Positions 18,287 to 27,802 of a stretch of 64,000 bases of DNA are shown here, in pieces. Source of the stretch: Salinivibrio kushneri. GTDB taxonomy: Bacteria; Pseudomonadota; Gammaproteobacteria; Enterobacterales; Vibrionaceae. The DNA is taken from contig NZ_CP114588.1 of NCBI RefSeq assembly GCF_027286325.1, positions 434,001 to 498,000 of the forward strand. The letters are read 5' to 3'. Both the position numbers and the translations under genes were made by a program. The notes beneath the pieces are model-generated. The model was given only the letters and a program-made list of their open reading frames with translations. It searched no databases and was not told the DNA's origin. Each line of letters opens with the position of its first letter. The stretch's first letter is position 1.

Positions 18287-20392
18287 ATGGCCATGGATAT
18301 GGACCAGTTGCGACGCATCTTTTATGAGGAATGTCGTGAGAACCTCGAAGTGCTGGAAAGAGAGCTCTTAGCGCTTGATCCGGGTGCGACAGATCTTGAA
18401 TCCATTAATACCATTTTCCGTGCTGCGCACTCGATTAAGGGTGGTGCTGCCACCTTTAATCTTGACGATATTAGTCACTTCACTCATGTGATGGAAACCT
18501 TGCTTGACGAGGCTCGAGAGGGAAAGCGACAGCTCGACAGCCACACGATAGATGTATTATTGCGTGGCGGTGATTGTATCCTCGCGATGCTTGAAGCTTA
18601 CGAAAATGAGGCTGAGTACGACAAAAGCGAGCGAGATGCCGTTACTGCTGCACTTAACGCAATTATGGATAGCGATAGTGCGGCGTCAACAGCCTCTGAG
18701 CTAACAGAAGCAGATACAGAAGATCTCGGACAGCAAGCGTCGGCGGCAACGGGACATGAAGAATGGTCGATTACCTTTGTTCCGCACCCAGACATGCTAT
18801 TTTCTGGCAATGATCCTGTACGTATATTGCGTGAACTCCATGCACTCCCCGGGGGCGCAGAGGTAACGTGCGATCAGACGTACCTGCCAAGCTTTGAACA
18901 GTTAGACCCGGAGCAGCTGTACTTGCGTTGGCACATCCGCGTTGATGGTCATGTCCCAGAAGAAGAAATCACCGCGATTTTTGAGTGGGTGGAAGATGAA
19001 TGCGATCTCACTATTCGCCCCATCGGCGCTGAAGGTGAGAGCGATGCGGATACTGAACCGGTTGAGGTAGAGCAACAAGCCGTATCATCACAACCGCAAG
19101 ACAAATCCTCCCCTCGCTCATCGTCACCTGATCCCAAGCCGGCTACGAAAAAAGCCAGTAAGCCACCAGCGAAAAGCGATACCAGTGTTTCCTCCATTCG
19201 CGTTGAAATCGACAAAGTCGATAACTTAATCAACTTAGTGGGGGAGTTGGTTATTACCCAGTCGATGTTGGCAGAATTGAGCAGTGATTTTTCTCCCGAG
19301 CGTTTGGAGCAACTGCAATCTGGACTTGAGCAACTGATGCTCAATACTAAAGAGTTGCAAGAAAGCGTACTCGATATTCGCATGTTACCCATCAGCTTTG
19401 CCTTCAACCGCTTCCCCCGTTTGATTCGAGATTTGTCGTCGCAACTGGGGAAACGGGTGGAGCTGGTGATTGAGGGGGAGAGCACCGAGCTAGATAAAAC
19501 CGTGCTCGAGCGGATTGCCGATCCGCTGGTTCATTTGGTGCGCAACGCGGTGGATCATGGCTTAGAGACCCCAGAAGTCCGTGCGGGAAAAGGCAAGCCT
19601 GAGACAGGGACTGTGCATCTGAATGCCTACCACCAGGGCGGATCGATTGTGATTGAAGTCAGTGATGATGGCGCTGGATTACACAAAGAAAGGATCTGGC
19701 GTAAAGCACTGGATAAGGGGCTGATTTCAGACGACCTCCCGCTCAGTGAGCTGACCGATACACATGTTTTTAACCTCTTGTTTGCCCCAGGTTTTTCAAC
19801 GGCAGAGCAAGTGTCTGATGTCTCTGGGCGTGGCGTAGGGATGGATGTGGTGCGCCGCAACATTGAACAGCTCGGCGGCAACATTGATGTGCACTCTGCA
19901 CCAGAGCAAGGCAGCACTTTCAAAATTAGCTTGCCGTTAACCCTGGCTATCTTAGACGGTCAACTGGTCAAAGTAGAGGGGCAAGTATATGTCGTACCAC
20001 TGATTTCTATTATTGAGTCCCTACAAATTGATAGCCGCCAGATAAAGACCGCATCAGGTGTGCAGTTGTATCGGTTACGTGAAGAAAACATTCCTATCTT
20101 GCGCTTAAAAGAAGAGTTTGGGTTGGGCAGCAGTGGCGACGATCTCGACAAACAATTGCTATGCCTGGTGGAAGCGGGAGATAAAAAAGTGGGCTTGTTG
20201 CTTGATGAGTTATTGGGCCAGCAACAGGTGGTTATTAAAAGCTTGGAGTCAAATTATGCCCGCGTGCCTGGTATTTCAGGCGCGACCATTCTGGGGGATG
20301 GCTCTGTCTCACTCATTTTAGATATCCAAGGCTTAATCACGCAGTTTTTAGCACGTGTCAGCGATGCCAGCGGTCATATCGCCGCGGCATAA
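18287..20392 (+). CDS. cheA: Chemosensory histidine kinase CheA
   Basis: 701 aa. The Hpt domain has the phospho-site His48 (RAAHSIKGG). A P2-like region follows (about 165-250, starting WSITFVPHP), then an acidic/Pro-rich linker, the P3 dimer helices (about 305-370), the ATPase domain with NAVDHGLE, DDGAGL and GRGVGMDVV, and the C-terminal CheW-like domain. The start at ATG 18287 follows ACGGAGGGTG; a second ATG at 18293 cannot be excluded. It passes phosphate to CheY and CheB of the same operon. Confidence 0.96.
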   Translation: MAMDMDQLRRIFYEECRENLEVLERELLALDPGATDLESINTIFRAAHSIKGGAATFNLDDISHFTHVMETLLDEAREGKRQLDSHTIDVLLRGGDCILAMLEAYENEAEYDKSERDAVTAALNAIMDSDSAASTASELTEADTEDLGQQASAATGHEEWSITFVPHPDMLFSGNDPVRILRELHALPGGAEVTCDQTYLPSFEQLDPEQLYLRWHIRVDGHVPEEEITAIFEWVEDECDLTIRPIGAEGESDADTEPVEVEQQAVSSQPQDKSSPRSSSPDPKPATKKASKPPAKSDTSVSSIRVEIDKVDNLINLVGELVITQSMLAELSSDFSPERLEQLQSGLEQLMLNTKELQESVLDIRMLPISFAFNRFPRLIRDLSSQLGKRVELVIEGESTELDKTVLERIADPLVHLVRNAVDHGLETPEVRAGKGKPETGTVHLNAYHQGGSIVIEVSDDGAGLHKERIWRKALDKGLISDDLPLSELTDTHVFNLLFAPGFSTAEQVSDVSGRGVGMDVVRRNIEQLGGNIDVHSAPEQGSTFKISLPLTLAILDGQLVKVEGQVYVVPLISIIESLQIDSRQIKTASGVQLYRLREENIPILRLKEEFGLGSSGDDLDKQLLCLVEAGDKKVGLLLDELLGQQQVVIKSLESNYARVPGISGATILGDGSVSLILDIQGLITQFLARVSDASGHIAAA

Positions 20393-20401
20393 GGAGAGGC
20401 G

Positions 20402-20899
20402 ATGCAGACGGTAATGGAATCAGACAATGTGCTCGATATTGATGACCGAGTAGAGCAACTGCAAGGCAGTGACTATCTGAGTTTCGAACTGGATGGCGAA
20501 CTGTATGGCGTTGATATCCAAACGGTAGAGGAGATTCGGGTATGGGAGTCACCGACACTGATCCCGCGTTCGCCCACTTTTATATTGGGCGTGATCAACC
20601 TACGCGGAATGATAGTGCCCGTGATGGATTTACGTATTCGCTTTCAGGCCAAACAGGTCGATTATCACCGAGAAACCGTGGTGCTGATTTTGCGCGCCAG
20701 TGAGGTAGCCAATAACAAGGTGATGGGCGTAGTGGTCGATGCCGTTTCCGATGTGGTTGACCAAGGGGAGGGACAGATTATGCCCCCCATCGGTGACTCT
20801 CAAGTGATTGCCTACGTCAGTGGCCTGCTCAATGTCGGCGATCGGGTGATGTCGTTGGTGAATGTGGATGAGTTGTTGCGTATCGAGCGATGGATATAG
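20402..20899 (+). CDS. cheW: CheW coupling protein 1
   Basis: 165-aa CheW. It has the typical YLSFELDGELYGVDI opening and the VVVDAVSDVV stretch, with a short N-terminal extension before the fold. Ribosome-binding sequence AAGGAGAGGCG precedes the ATG. It links receptor tips to CheA. Two different CheW genes in tandem are also found in V. cholerae cluster III. Confidence 0.95.
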   Translation: MQTVMESDNVLDIDDRVEQLQGSDYLSFELDGELYGVDIQTVEEIRVWESPTLIPRSPTFILGVINLRGMIVPVMDLRIRFQAKQVDYHRETVVLILRASEVANNKVMGVVVDAVSDVVDQGEGQIMPPIGDSQVIAYVSGLLNVGDRVMSLVNVDELLRIERWI

Positions 20900-20907
20900 G
20901 TGAGGGT

Positions 20908-21378
20908 ATGGCGCAATCGCGAGAATACTTAAGTTTCTTACTCGAGGATGAAGAATACGGCGTCCATATTCTCGATGTGAAAGAGGTGAGAGGGTGGTCG
21001 GAAGTCCGTCGGATCCCCAACACGCTGCCGCATATGCTGGGGGTGTTGGAGCTTCGGGGCGAATACATCCCCATTATGGATATTCGTCAGTGCTTTGGTA
21101 TGACGCCGGCGACACTCTCTGCCATGAGCGTCATCATTATCGTTCGCAACCAACAAGGGGTGTCGCTCGGTATCGTCGTGGATGCGGTGGCCGAGGTGCA
21201 CAACTTGGAAAAAGAGCAAATTAAAGCCCCTCCGGGACTTCATCAGCATGATGAGTGGTACATGGAAGGGATTGCGTCGGTGAATGACAGGCACTTGGTG
21301 TTGATTAATTTGGAACAGTTGTTCGACTTTGACCAGTTACAACAAAGCGCACAACCGGAAAGCGCAAACGAGGACTAG
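20908..21378 (+). CDS. cheW: CheW coupling protein 2
   Basis: 156-aa second CheW, clearly diverged from the first (YLSFLLEDEEYGVHI; GIVVDAVAEVHNL). I prefer ATG 20908, eight bases after the first cheW stop and preceded by AGGTGAGGG; an in-frame ATG at 20890 would overlap the upstream gene. The C-terminus carries a short charged tail (SAQPESANED). Confidence 0.93.
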   Translation: MAQSREYLSFLLEDEEYGVHILDVKEVRGWSEVRRIPNTLPHMLGVLELRGEYIPIMDIRQCFGMTPATLSAMSVIIIVRNQQGVSLGIVVDAVAEVHNLEKEQIKAPPGLHQHDEWYMEGIASVNDRHLVLINLEQLFDFDQLQQSAQPESANED

Positions 21379-21381
21379 AAT

Positions 21382-23775
21382 ATGGCGTGGTTTAAAAGGG
21401 AAGTACAGCAAGACAACCAACAGACCAAACAGAATGTGCAGCTGTTAGCGGCACTTAATGTCGCGCCTGCTGCACTTGTGATGCTAGACAGTCAGCAGCA
21501 AGTCACCCTGATTAATCGACGTGCGCTGCAGCTGTTGCAATGTTATCAGGCAGCGATTCGCGAGCACGGCAATGTCGATTTCACCGCGCAAAGTGACGTG
21601 CTGTTTGGTAAACCGATGAGCAGCATACTGGCGGCGGATTTGGTGGATTACCAACAGTGGCAGCAGCTTATTGATGACAAACCTTCGGTCCAAACGGTTG
21701 ACTTGGGGGCGGGTAAACTTCGCGTATCGGCCAGTAAAGTCGCCGATGGGCAAGGCTACAGTGTTGAGCTGTGTGATGTGACCGCACGCGCCCATCAAAG
21801 CGAAGAGCACCAACGCCTTAAAGGCGCGTTGGATAACACCCACAGTGCATTCGTTTTATTGGGACGACAGGGCGAAATCACCCATGTGAATGAGCAAGCG
21901 GTGAAACTGTGTAAACAACATGAGAAAACTTTTCGTTTTAAAAACAGTGCCTTTGTAGCCAGCCGTGACGATATTCTTGGCAAGCACATTGATTATCTCT
22001 TTCCTCAACTGCAGCGTGAAACCTTCCAATCCTCTGACAAGATGCCTATCAATCGAGATATTCGCTTTAAAGATGCGCGTTTTGAGTTTCATGCCACCGC
22101 CAGTTACGACCGTCACGGTAAGCATGTAGGCACCACGATTGAGTGGCGTGATGTCACTGAAAGACGTAAGAAAGAGTCAGAACGTTCATTATTGGCGGCC
22201 GTGGTCGAGGGAATGACCACCAATGTGATGCTGGCAGATAAAGACGGCATTATTCGTTACCTCAACCCAGCGGTGACCGAATTGTTTAATAGCCGTGAAG
22301 ATGAAATGCGCGAGATCTTCCCTGGCTTCTCTGCCGACAAACTGGTGGGCACTAGCATTGACCAATTCCACAAAAACCCAGCGCACCAACAGTCTGTGAT
22401 TGCTAACCCCGACCGGATGCCATTTAAAGCGGAAATTAAGGTCGGAGAGCTCGAATTTGCGCTCAATTGCATTGCGCTTTACGACGATGACGATGAGTAC
22501 ATTGGCCCTGCGCTGCAATGGGAGGACATTACCGAGCAAATGGATGGCCAGCGCCAAGTCGAGCGTCTTATCGCAAAAGCGGCGGATGGCAATCTAAGCG
22601 ATCGGATGAATACCAGCAAGTACCGTGGTTCGATGGCAAAACTCGGTGAGGGTATCAACCAGCTACTGGATAGTTTCGTTGATCCGCTTAACGAGTGTAT
22701 TCGCGTGATGCGAGGGGTCTCGAAAGGGGACCTTAAAGCGACCATGCCGGAAGATTACAAAGGCGATTTCGAAGATCTTAGCCAAGCGGTCAATGCCTCG
22801 ATTAATAACGTTCGTAACATGGTTGAAAAGATCACGCATTCGTCGGCACGGGTGGCGTCAGCCTCAGCAGAAATTGCTGAGGGGAACAACGATCTGAGTG
22901 AGCGTACTGAAGAGCAGGCGGCTAACTTGCAAGAAACCGCAGCAAGTATGGAGCAGATGACAGCAACCGTGAAGCAGAATGCGGAAAGTGCATCATCGGC
23001 CAATACGCTCTCCAGTAAAGCCAGCGAAAAAGCGCGCAAAGGCGGTGAAGTGGTCAAAGAGACCGTGGATGCAATGGCTGAAATTAACGATGCCAGCAAG
23101 AAAATCGCTGACATCATTGGGGTGATTGATGAAATTGCTTTCCAAACCAACTTGCTCGCTTTGAATGCGGCGGTAGAGGCTGCGCGTGCGGGTGAACAAG
23201 GGCGTGGCTTTGCCGTTGTTGCTGGCGAGGTTCGTAACTTGGCGCAACGCAGTGCCGGTGCGGCGAAAGAGATCAAAGACTTGATCAAAGACAGTGTCGA
23301 GAAAGTCACGCAAGGGTCGAAGCTGGTGGACGAATCTGGCGAAATGCTGGAGGAAATTGTTGCCTCTGTCTCCGAGGTGTCTCAGCTGATTGACAAAATT
23401 AATGCGGCGAGCCAAGAGCAAGCCACGGGCATTGATGAAATCACACGCTCAGTGGCACGTATGGATCAGATGACGCAACAAAATGCTGCGCTCGTTGAAG
23501 AAGCGGCCGCGTCGAGTCAGTCGATGAGAGAAGAGGGCGCGGAGTTAATTAACTTGATTGGCTTCTTCCAAGTGGATATTGACGCTGACAAGCTCGTAGA
23601 TATTCAAACCCCGAGCTCGAAACCCAAGGCTACCCCGACTCACACGACTAAGACAGCGCCTAGAGCGAGCAGTGACAGTTACCGCAATGGTGAGGCCGCC
23701 AAAGCGCGTCTCAAGGCGGTGAACAGTCAAAAGTCGTCGAGCAATGAAGTCAGTGATGAGTGGGAGGAGTTTTAA
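21382..23775 (+). CDS. Soluble PAS chemoreceptor, Aer2-type
   Basis: 797 aa with no membrane segment. Three PAS-like domains (about 20-135, 150-265 and 270-390) precede a HAMP-like region and a long signalling hairpin whose tip, [21 protein letters not shown], lies near residues 584-604. The third PAS carries the FHKNPAHQ stretch (His330) typical of haem-binding Aer2 PAS domains, so oxygen sensing is likely. The protein ends in D-E-W-E-E-F, a pentapeptide tether for CheR and CheB, fitting the adaptation genes that follow. V. cholerae cluster III has a comparable Aer2 receptor. Confidence 0.92.
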   Translation: MAWFKREVQQDNQQTKQNVQLLAALNVAPAALVMLDSQQQVTLINRRALQLLQCYQAAIREHGNVDFTAQSDVLFGKPMSSILAADLVDYQQWQQLIDDKPSVQTVDLGAGKLRVSASKVADGQGYSVELCDVTARAHQSEEHQRLKGALDNTHSAFVLLGRQGEITHVNEQAVKLCKQHEKTFRFKNSAFVASRDDILGKHIDYLFPQLQRETFQSSDKMPINRDIRFKDARFEFHATASYDRHGKHVGTTIEWRDVTERRKKESERSLLAAVVEGMTTNVMLADKDGIIRYLNPAVTELFNSREDEMREIFPGFSADKLVGTSIDQFHKNPAHQQSVIANPDRMPFKAEIKVGELEFALNCIALYDDDDEYIGPALQWEDITEQMDGQRQVERLIAKAADGNLSDRMNTSKYRGSMAKLGEGINQLLDSFVDPLNECIRVMRGVSKGDLKATMPEDYKGDFEDLSQAVNASINNVRNMVEKITHSSARVASASAEIAEGNNDLSERTEEQAANLQETAASMEQMTATVKQNAESASSANTLSSKASEKARKGGEVVKETVDAMAEINDASKKIADIIGVIDEIAFQTNLLALNAAVEAARAGEQGRGFAVVAGEVRNLAQRSAGAAKEIKDLIKDSVEKVTQGSKLVDESGEMLEEIVASVSEVSQLIDKINAASQEQATGIDEITRSVARMDQMTQQNAALVEEAAASSQSMREEGAELINLIGFFQVDIDADKLVDIQTPSSKPKATPTHTTKTAPRASSDSYRNGEAAKARLKAVNSQKSSSNEVSDEWEEF

Positions 23776-23777
23776 TC

Positions 23778-24623
23778 ATGTCAGCGCCAGTGAATGCTTC
23801 GTCGGCTGGCGCCTATGATTTTAGCCAGCGGCATTTTCACTATGTACAGACGTTTATGGAAAACGAAACGGGTATTTTTCTTGCGGATAAAAAGAAAAGC
23901 ATGGTGTATGGCCGGTTGGCACGCTGCTTACGCAGAACAGGGATGGCGACTTTTGATGATTATTTTGCACTGGTGGAGCAGAGCAAAGATGAACGTGTGG
24001 CCTTCATTAACGCGCTAACCACCAATAAAACCCAATTTTTTCGTGAACGTCATCATTTTGAGTTTTTAGCGCATCAACTGATCCCCCAGTGGCAGGCGGC
24101 GAAGCAAAAGCGTATCCGGATTTGGTCTGCGGGCTGTTCGACCGGTGAAGAGCCTTACACCATCGCCTCCGTGCTAGCGGGTCATGGGATGTTAGAGGGG
24201 CAACTAGATGTACAAATTCTTGCCACTGACTTAGATACCCAGGTGCTCAATATTGCCAGTAATGGTACTTACAGTTTGGAAGTGGCGCACACCATCCCCA
24301 AAGCGTATTTGCAGAACGGCTTTTTAAAAGGAAAAGGCATCAAGCAAGAGTTATTTAAAGCTAAGCGTCAGCTTCGTGATGTGATCAGTTTTAAGCAGCT
24401 GAATTTAAAAGGAGAGTGGCCACATAAGCAAGCAATGGATGCAATCTTTTGTCGCAACGTGATGATCTATTTTGAGCGCGATACACAGCAGCGACTCATT
24501 GAGCGGTTTTGGCAGCAGCTTGTTCCCGGCGGCGTGCTTTTTATCGGCCACTCTGAAGGGATCGGAAAGATGGCAGAGAAGTTCGATAACTTAGGCCACA
24601 CCATGTATCGCAAACGGGAGTGA
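23778..24623 (+). CDS. cheR: Chemoreceptor methyltransferase CheR
   Basis: 281 aa. It methylates receptor glutamates using S-adenosylmethionine. The SAM-binding motif SAGCSTGEEPYTIA and the FCRNVMIYF stretch are present, with the N-terminal helical domain before them. I use ATG 23778, two bases after the receptor stop and after GGAGGAG; a GTG at 23760 inside the receptor gene is less likely. The upstream receptor's WEEF tail is its probable docking site. Confidence 0.95.
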   Translation: MSAPVNASSAGAYDFSQRHFHYVQTFMENETGIFLADKKKSMVYGRLARCLRRTGMATFDDYFALVEQSKDERVAFINALTTNKTQFFRERHHFEFLAHQLIPQWQAAKQKRIRIWSAGCSTGEEPYTIASVLAGHGMLEGQLDVQILATDLDTQVLNIASNGTYSLEVAHTIPKAYLQNGFLKGKGIKQELFKAKRQLRDVISFKQLNLKGEWPHKQAMDAIFCRNVMIYFERDTQQRLIERFWQQLVPGGVLFIGHSEGIGKMAEKFDNLGHTMYRKRE

Positions 24624-24624
24624 T

Positions 24625-25275
24625 ATGCATCAAGCATTGGAATTACATCACCATGCGCACGAGAAAACACTAAAACGTTTTTTCAGCCCCGAGCACGATA
24701 AGCACATGGTGAAGCTCCAGCCTGGCGATGTGTATGTTAGCTCTGATGATGAGCTAATTGCCACAGGCTTGGGTTCATGTATTGCCGCGTGTATTTGGGA
24801 CCCTTTGGCTCAAGTCGGAGGCATGAACCATTTTATGTTGCCGCTCAGACGGGAAGAGGCGGAATCCACCTGGACACCCGATCAGCATTTATCGCGTGCC
24901 GCGCGCTATGGCAACTACGCGATGGAAATTCTGATCAACTCTTTGCTGCAACAAGGTGCGGTGAAAAACCGGCTGCGGGTGAAGCTGTTTGGTGGTGGCA
25001 ATATCATGGGGCAAAACATCGCGATTGGCCGTAAGAATATCGATTTTGTTCGCCAATATGTCATCAATGAGCAACTCCCCTTGATATCTGAAGACCTTGG
25101 GTTGGCATTTCCACGCCGGGTACTTTTCGAGCCGCGCACGGGTAAGGCGTGGGTAAAGAAGATTCAATCGTTGAGCCAAAAAGAGTTGGTGGCGGAAGAA
25201 ACGCAATACAACCAGCGCTTGCTGCAGGAGTCTTACGATGATGGCGCCGACGAGCAAGATGTGGAGCTATTCTGA
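24625..25275 (+). CDS. cheD: Chemoreceptor glutamine deamidase CheD
   Basis: 216 aa. The catalytic Cys52 lies in GLGSCIA and the catalytic His69 in GGMNHFMLP. CheD deamidates receptor glutamines so that they become methylation sites. The C-terminal tail ends D-E-Q-D-V-E-L-F, almost the same as the tail of the receptor-like protein at 26317-27483. It starts one base after the cheR stop and overlaps cheB by one base. Confidence 0.94.
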   Translation: MHQALELHHHAHEKTLKRFFSPEHDKHMVKLQPGDVYVSSDDELIATGLGSCIAACIWDPLAQVGGMNHFMLPLRREEAESTWTPDQHLSRAARYGNYAMEILINSLLQQGAVKNRLRVKLFGGGNIMGQNIAIGRKNIDFVRQYVINEQLPLISEDLGLAFPRRVLFEPRTGKAWVKKIQSLSQKELVAEETQYNQRLLQESYDDGADEQDVELF

Positions 25276-26327
25276 TGAGCCAATATCGCTACAAAGTCTT
25301 AGTCGTTGACGACTCGCCGCTTTATCGAACCTTGATAAGAGAATGCTTAGAAAGTGACGCTGAATTAGAAGTGGTTGGCGCCGCGGCAGACCCTTACGAG
25401 GCGCGCGAAAAGATTAAAAAGCTTAATCCAGACGTGATTACACTCGATGTTGAAATGCCCAAAATGGATGGCATTCAGTTTCTTAAAAACCTGATGCGCT
25501 TGCGGCCGATGCCAGTGATCATGGTCTCGACCCTGACCCAGCATGGTGCAGATGTCACTTTAGCAGCGCTGGAAATCGGCGCGGTGGATTATGTGCCCAA
25601 GCCCTCAGCGAATAGCGCGACCGCGATCACTCGCGAGCGTGATGAGCTGGTCAGCAAAGTGAAAATGGCCGCCCAGGCCAATGTTGGACAAACGAAGAGT
25701 TGGCATAAACAGCCGAATGTCACCATCGATCGTCAGCATTACAACCGTCGGGGCTATCAAGTGATTGGGCTGGGGGCATCGACGGGAGGAACGGAGGCAC
25801 TGCGCGGTGTCCTAGAACGTTTGCCGGCGCATATGCCGCCGATTGTGGTAACTCAACATATCAAAGCGGCGTTTTGTGGCCCTTTCGCCAAACGGTTAGA
25901 CCGTGCGTGCCGTTTGCAGGTTGAGGAGGTAACCTCGGAAAGGATGCCTTTGGTACAAGGGCATGTCTATGTGGCGCCGGGTAACCAACACCTTACCGTT
26001 GTGAACCGGCAAGGGCATTTGTATTGTCAGCTTTCTGATAGTGACCCGGTTGAGCGGCATCGTCCATCGGTCGATGTGATGTTCTCATCCATCGCAGAGT
26101 CGGTGGGAGGGAAATCTATTGGTGTGATACTAACCGGGATGGGCAGAGACGGCGCAAATGGTTTGCTGCAAATGTATCAAACCGGTGCACTTACCGCCGC
26201 GCAAGACCAAGCCAGCTCTGTGGTATGGGGAATGCCAAGAGTCGCGATCGAACTTGGTGGCGTGGCAAAGACGCTGTGTTTAACGGAAGTGGCAAATTTT
26301 TTAGTGGAGGCCGTATATGGACGCTAA
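25275..26327 (+). CDS. cheB: Chemoreceptor methylesterase CheB
   Basis: 350 aa. A receiver domain with Asp58 ([10 protein letters not shown]) controls a C-terminal methylesterase domain with the active-site Ser169 (GLGASTGG), the TQHIKAAF and [10 protein letters not shown] stretches and LTGMGRDGA. It removes receptor methyl groups after phosphorylation by CheA. Both ends overlap neighbouring genes (1 and 11 bp), showing tight coupling. Confidence 0.95.
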   Translation: MSQYRYKVLVVDDSPLYRTLIRECLESDAELEVVGAAADPYEAREKIKKLNPDVITLDVEMPKMDGIQFLKNLMRLRPMPVIMVSTLTQHGADVTLAALEIGAVDYVPKPSANSATAITRERDELVSKVKMAAQANVGQTKSWHKQPNVTIDRQHYNRRGYQVIGLGASTGGTEALRGVLERLPAHMPPIVVTQHIKAAFCGPFAKRLDRACRLQVEEVTSERMPLVQGHVYVAPGNQHLTVVNRQGHLYCQLSDSDPVERHRPSVDVMFSSIAESVGGKSIGVILTGMGRDGANGLLQMYQTGALTAAQDQASSVVWGMPRVAIELGGVAKTLCLTEVANFLVEAVYGR

Positions 26328-27483
26328 TCGCTACACATTGATTTGGCCACCTGCACTGACGATGGTCAGTGTGGTTGCGTTAGCGCTTTGGTCAATGTCT
26401 TGGCAGATCATGGCGCTTGCTGGGCTTGTGCTCGTCAGCATGGGCTGGCATCTATGGCAATTACGCCAGGTAGCTCAACCCGTCACTCAGCGTGGCTCAG
26501 CTGATAGCTCTGAGGAGGACGACGAGCCCAAACAAATTTTGCGTCGTATCCACCATATACTCTCCATTGAACTCGTCCCTATCCGCGAGCAACTCTCACG
26601 CCAACGAGAGGTGATTGATAACTCGGTAGAAAGCCTTAACAACAGCTTTTTCGCGATGCAAAGCGCCTGTCGTGATCAGGTCAACACAGCGACCAAAATG
26701 GCCAATGAGCTGCTCTATAACGATGAGAGTGAATACAGCCTCACCAAGGTGTTGCCAGCCACTGAAAAAGCCATTGATGGCTACATCGACATCATGGTGA
26801 AGGTCAGTGATAAAAGCGTGGCGTCGATTTACATCATCGAAGAGATGTCCGGCAAGCTCAATGAAGTATTCCAGCTGTTGGATGATGTGCAGGCAATGTC
26901 GGAGCAAACCAACTTATTGGCGCTTAACGCCGCGATTGAAGCAGCGCGTGCGGGGGAGAATGGGCGCAGTTTTGCAGTTGTGGCGCAAGAAGTTCGCTCT
27001 TTAGCAATTAAAGCGACCGACCTGAATACCGAAATCCATAAACACATCGATTTGGCTCAAGATAGCGTCGATAAAACCAAGGCGACGGTAGGGGAAATTG
27101 CCTCGCTCGATATGACCGAGTCAATTCGCTCGAAAGATTATATTGATTCGCTCCTTGAGGGGGTTAAAGAGGTTAATGATGACGTGGGTAAAGAGATAGA
27201 ACGCGTTTCCTCTCTGGGCGAGCAAGTACAAAGTGAAGTGAACACGTGTATCAAAAACCTCCAGTTTGCTGACATTGTATCGCAACAAGGTGGGCACATA
27301 CTTGATAACTTGCACATCTTAGAAGAGCTCAACGAGCTGATTATTAATACCATGGCGGACGACACCATCGACTGGCAGCAGCTTAACCAACAGGTTAATG
27401 AGATAGAGGAAAAGGCAGGCTCTGCCGCACGAGCCCCAGCGAAGCAAGCGTCGCTGGATGAGGGCGACATTGAATTGTTTTAA
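26317..27483 (+). CDS. Membrane-anchored receptor-like protein with a possible CheZ-type motif
   Basis: 388 aa. Two hydrophobic helices (about 8-48) form a hairpin with almost no periplasmic loop. A cytoplasmic coiled part has a receptor tip-like segment ([18 protein letters not shown], 196-213) but a much shorter hairpin than true receptors and no HAMP. Near the end is [10 protein letters not shown] (315-324), with Asp319 and Gln323 spaced as in the D-x-x-x-Q catalytic motif of CheZ, which removes phosphate from CheY. The C-terminus is D-E-G-D-I-E-L-F. No CheZ gene is seen in this operon, so a CheY phosphatase role is a reasonable inference, not proven. Confidence 0.8.
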   Translation: MDANRYTLIWPPALTMVSVVALALWSMSWQIMALAGLVLVSMGWHLWQLRQVAQPVTQRGSADSSEEDDEPKQILRRIHHILSIELVPIREQLSRQREVIDNSVESLNNSFFAMQSACRDQVNTATKMANELLYNDESEYSLTKVLPATEKAIDGYIDIMVKVSDKSVASIYIIEEMSGKLNEVFQLLDDVQAMSEQTNLLALNAAIEAARAGENGRSFAVVAQEVRSLAIKATDLNTEIHKHIDLAQDSVDKTKATVGEIASLDMTESIRSKDYIDSLLEGVKEVNDDVGKEIERVSSLGEQVQSEVNTCIKNLQFADIVSQQGGHILDNLHILEELNELIINTMADDTIDWQQLNQQVNEIEEKAGSAARAPAKQASLDEGDIELF

Positions 27484-27492
27484 GGATGCAGG

Positions 27493-27792
27493 ATGAGTAT
27501 TAAGCGCGACATATCGAGTGATGGAAAACAAGCTGTTTTGCATGTTAAGGGAGAGTTTAACTTCGCTTTGGTTCAGGAAGTGCGTAACGCCTATGTGGAT
27601 CTTAAAGGGAAGGACGTGATTGTCGATTTACGGGAAGCGACCTATATGGACAGTGCGGGACTGGGGATATTGCTCAATATGCAAGATTATCTTAATAAGC
27701 CTAATGGCGCGATAAAGTTGGTCAATTGCTCTGATGCGATAAAACGGGTGCTATTGATTGCCAAGTTTGAAAAGAAATTCCACATTGAGTGA
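27493..27792 (+). CDS. STAS anti-sigma factor antagonist
   Basis: 99-aa STAS protein with an intact phospho-site, Ser54 in YMDSAGLGIL. It is probably phosphorylated and dephosphorylated by the next protein, which has both kinase-like and PP2C domains. This pair resembles P. aeruginosa HsbA and HsbR, also found near chemotaxis-type genes. No sigma factor or FlgM-like partner is in the window. Confidence 0.88.
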   Translation: MSIKRDISSDGKQAVLHVKGEFNFALVQEVRNAYVDLKGKDVIVDLREATYMDSAGLGILLNMQDYLNKPNGAIKLVNCSDAIKRVLLIAKFEKKFHIE

Positions 27793-27802
27793 GTAAGCGC
27801 CT

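Noticed and set aside
18949..19485. 178-codon minus-strand frame opposite cheA
   Set aside because: Low-complexity Ser-rich shadow of a clear gene.
22755..23309. 184-codon minus-strand frame opposite the receptor signalling domain
   Set aside because: Ala/Ser/Leu-rich shadow typical of the complement of a receptor hairpin.
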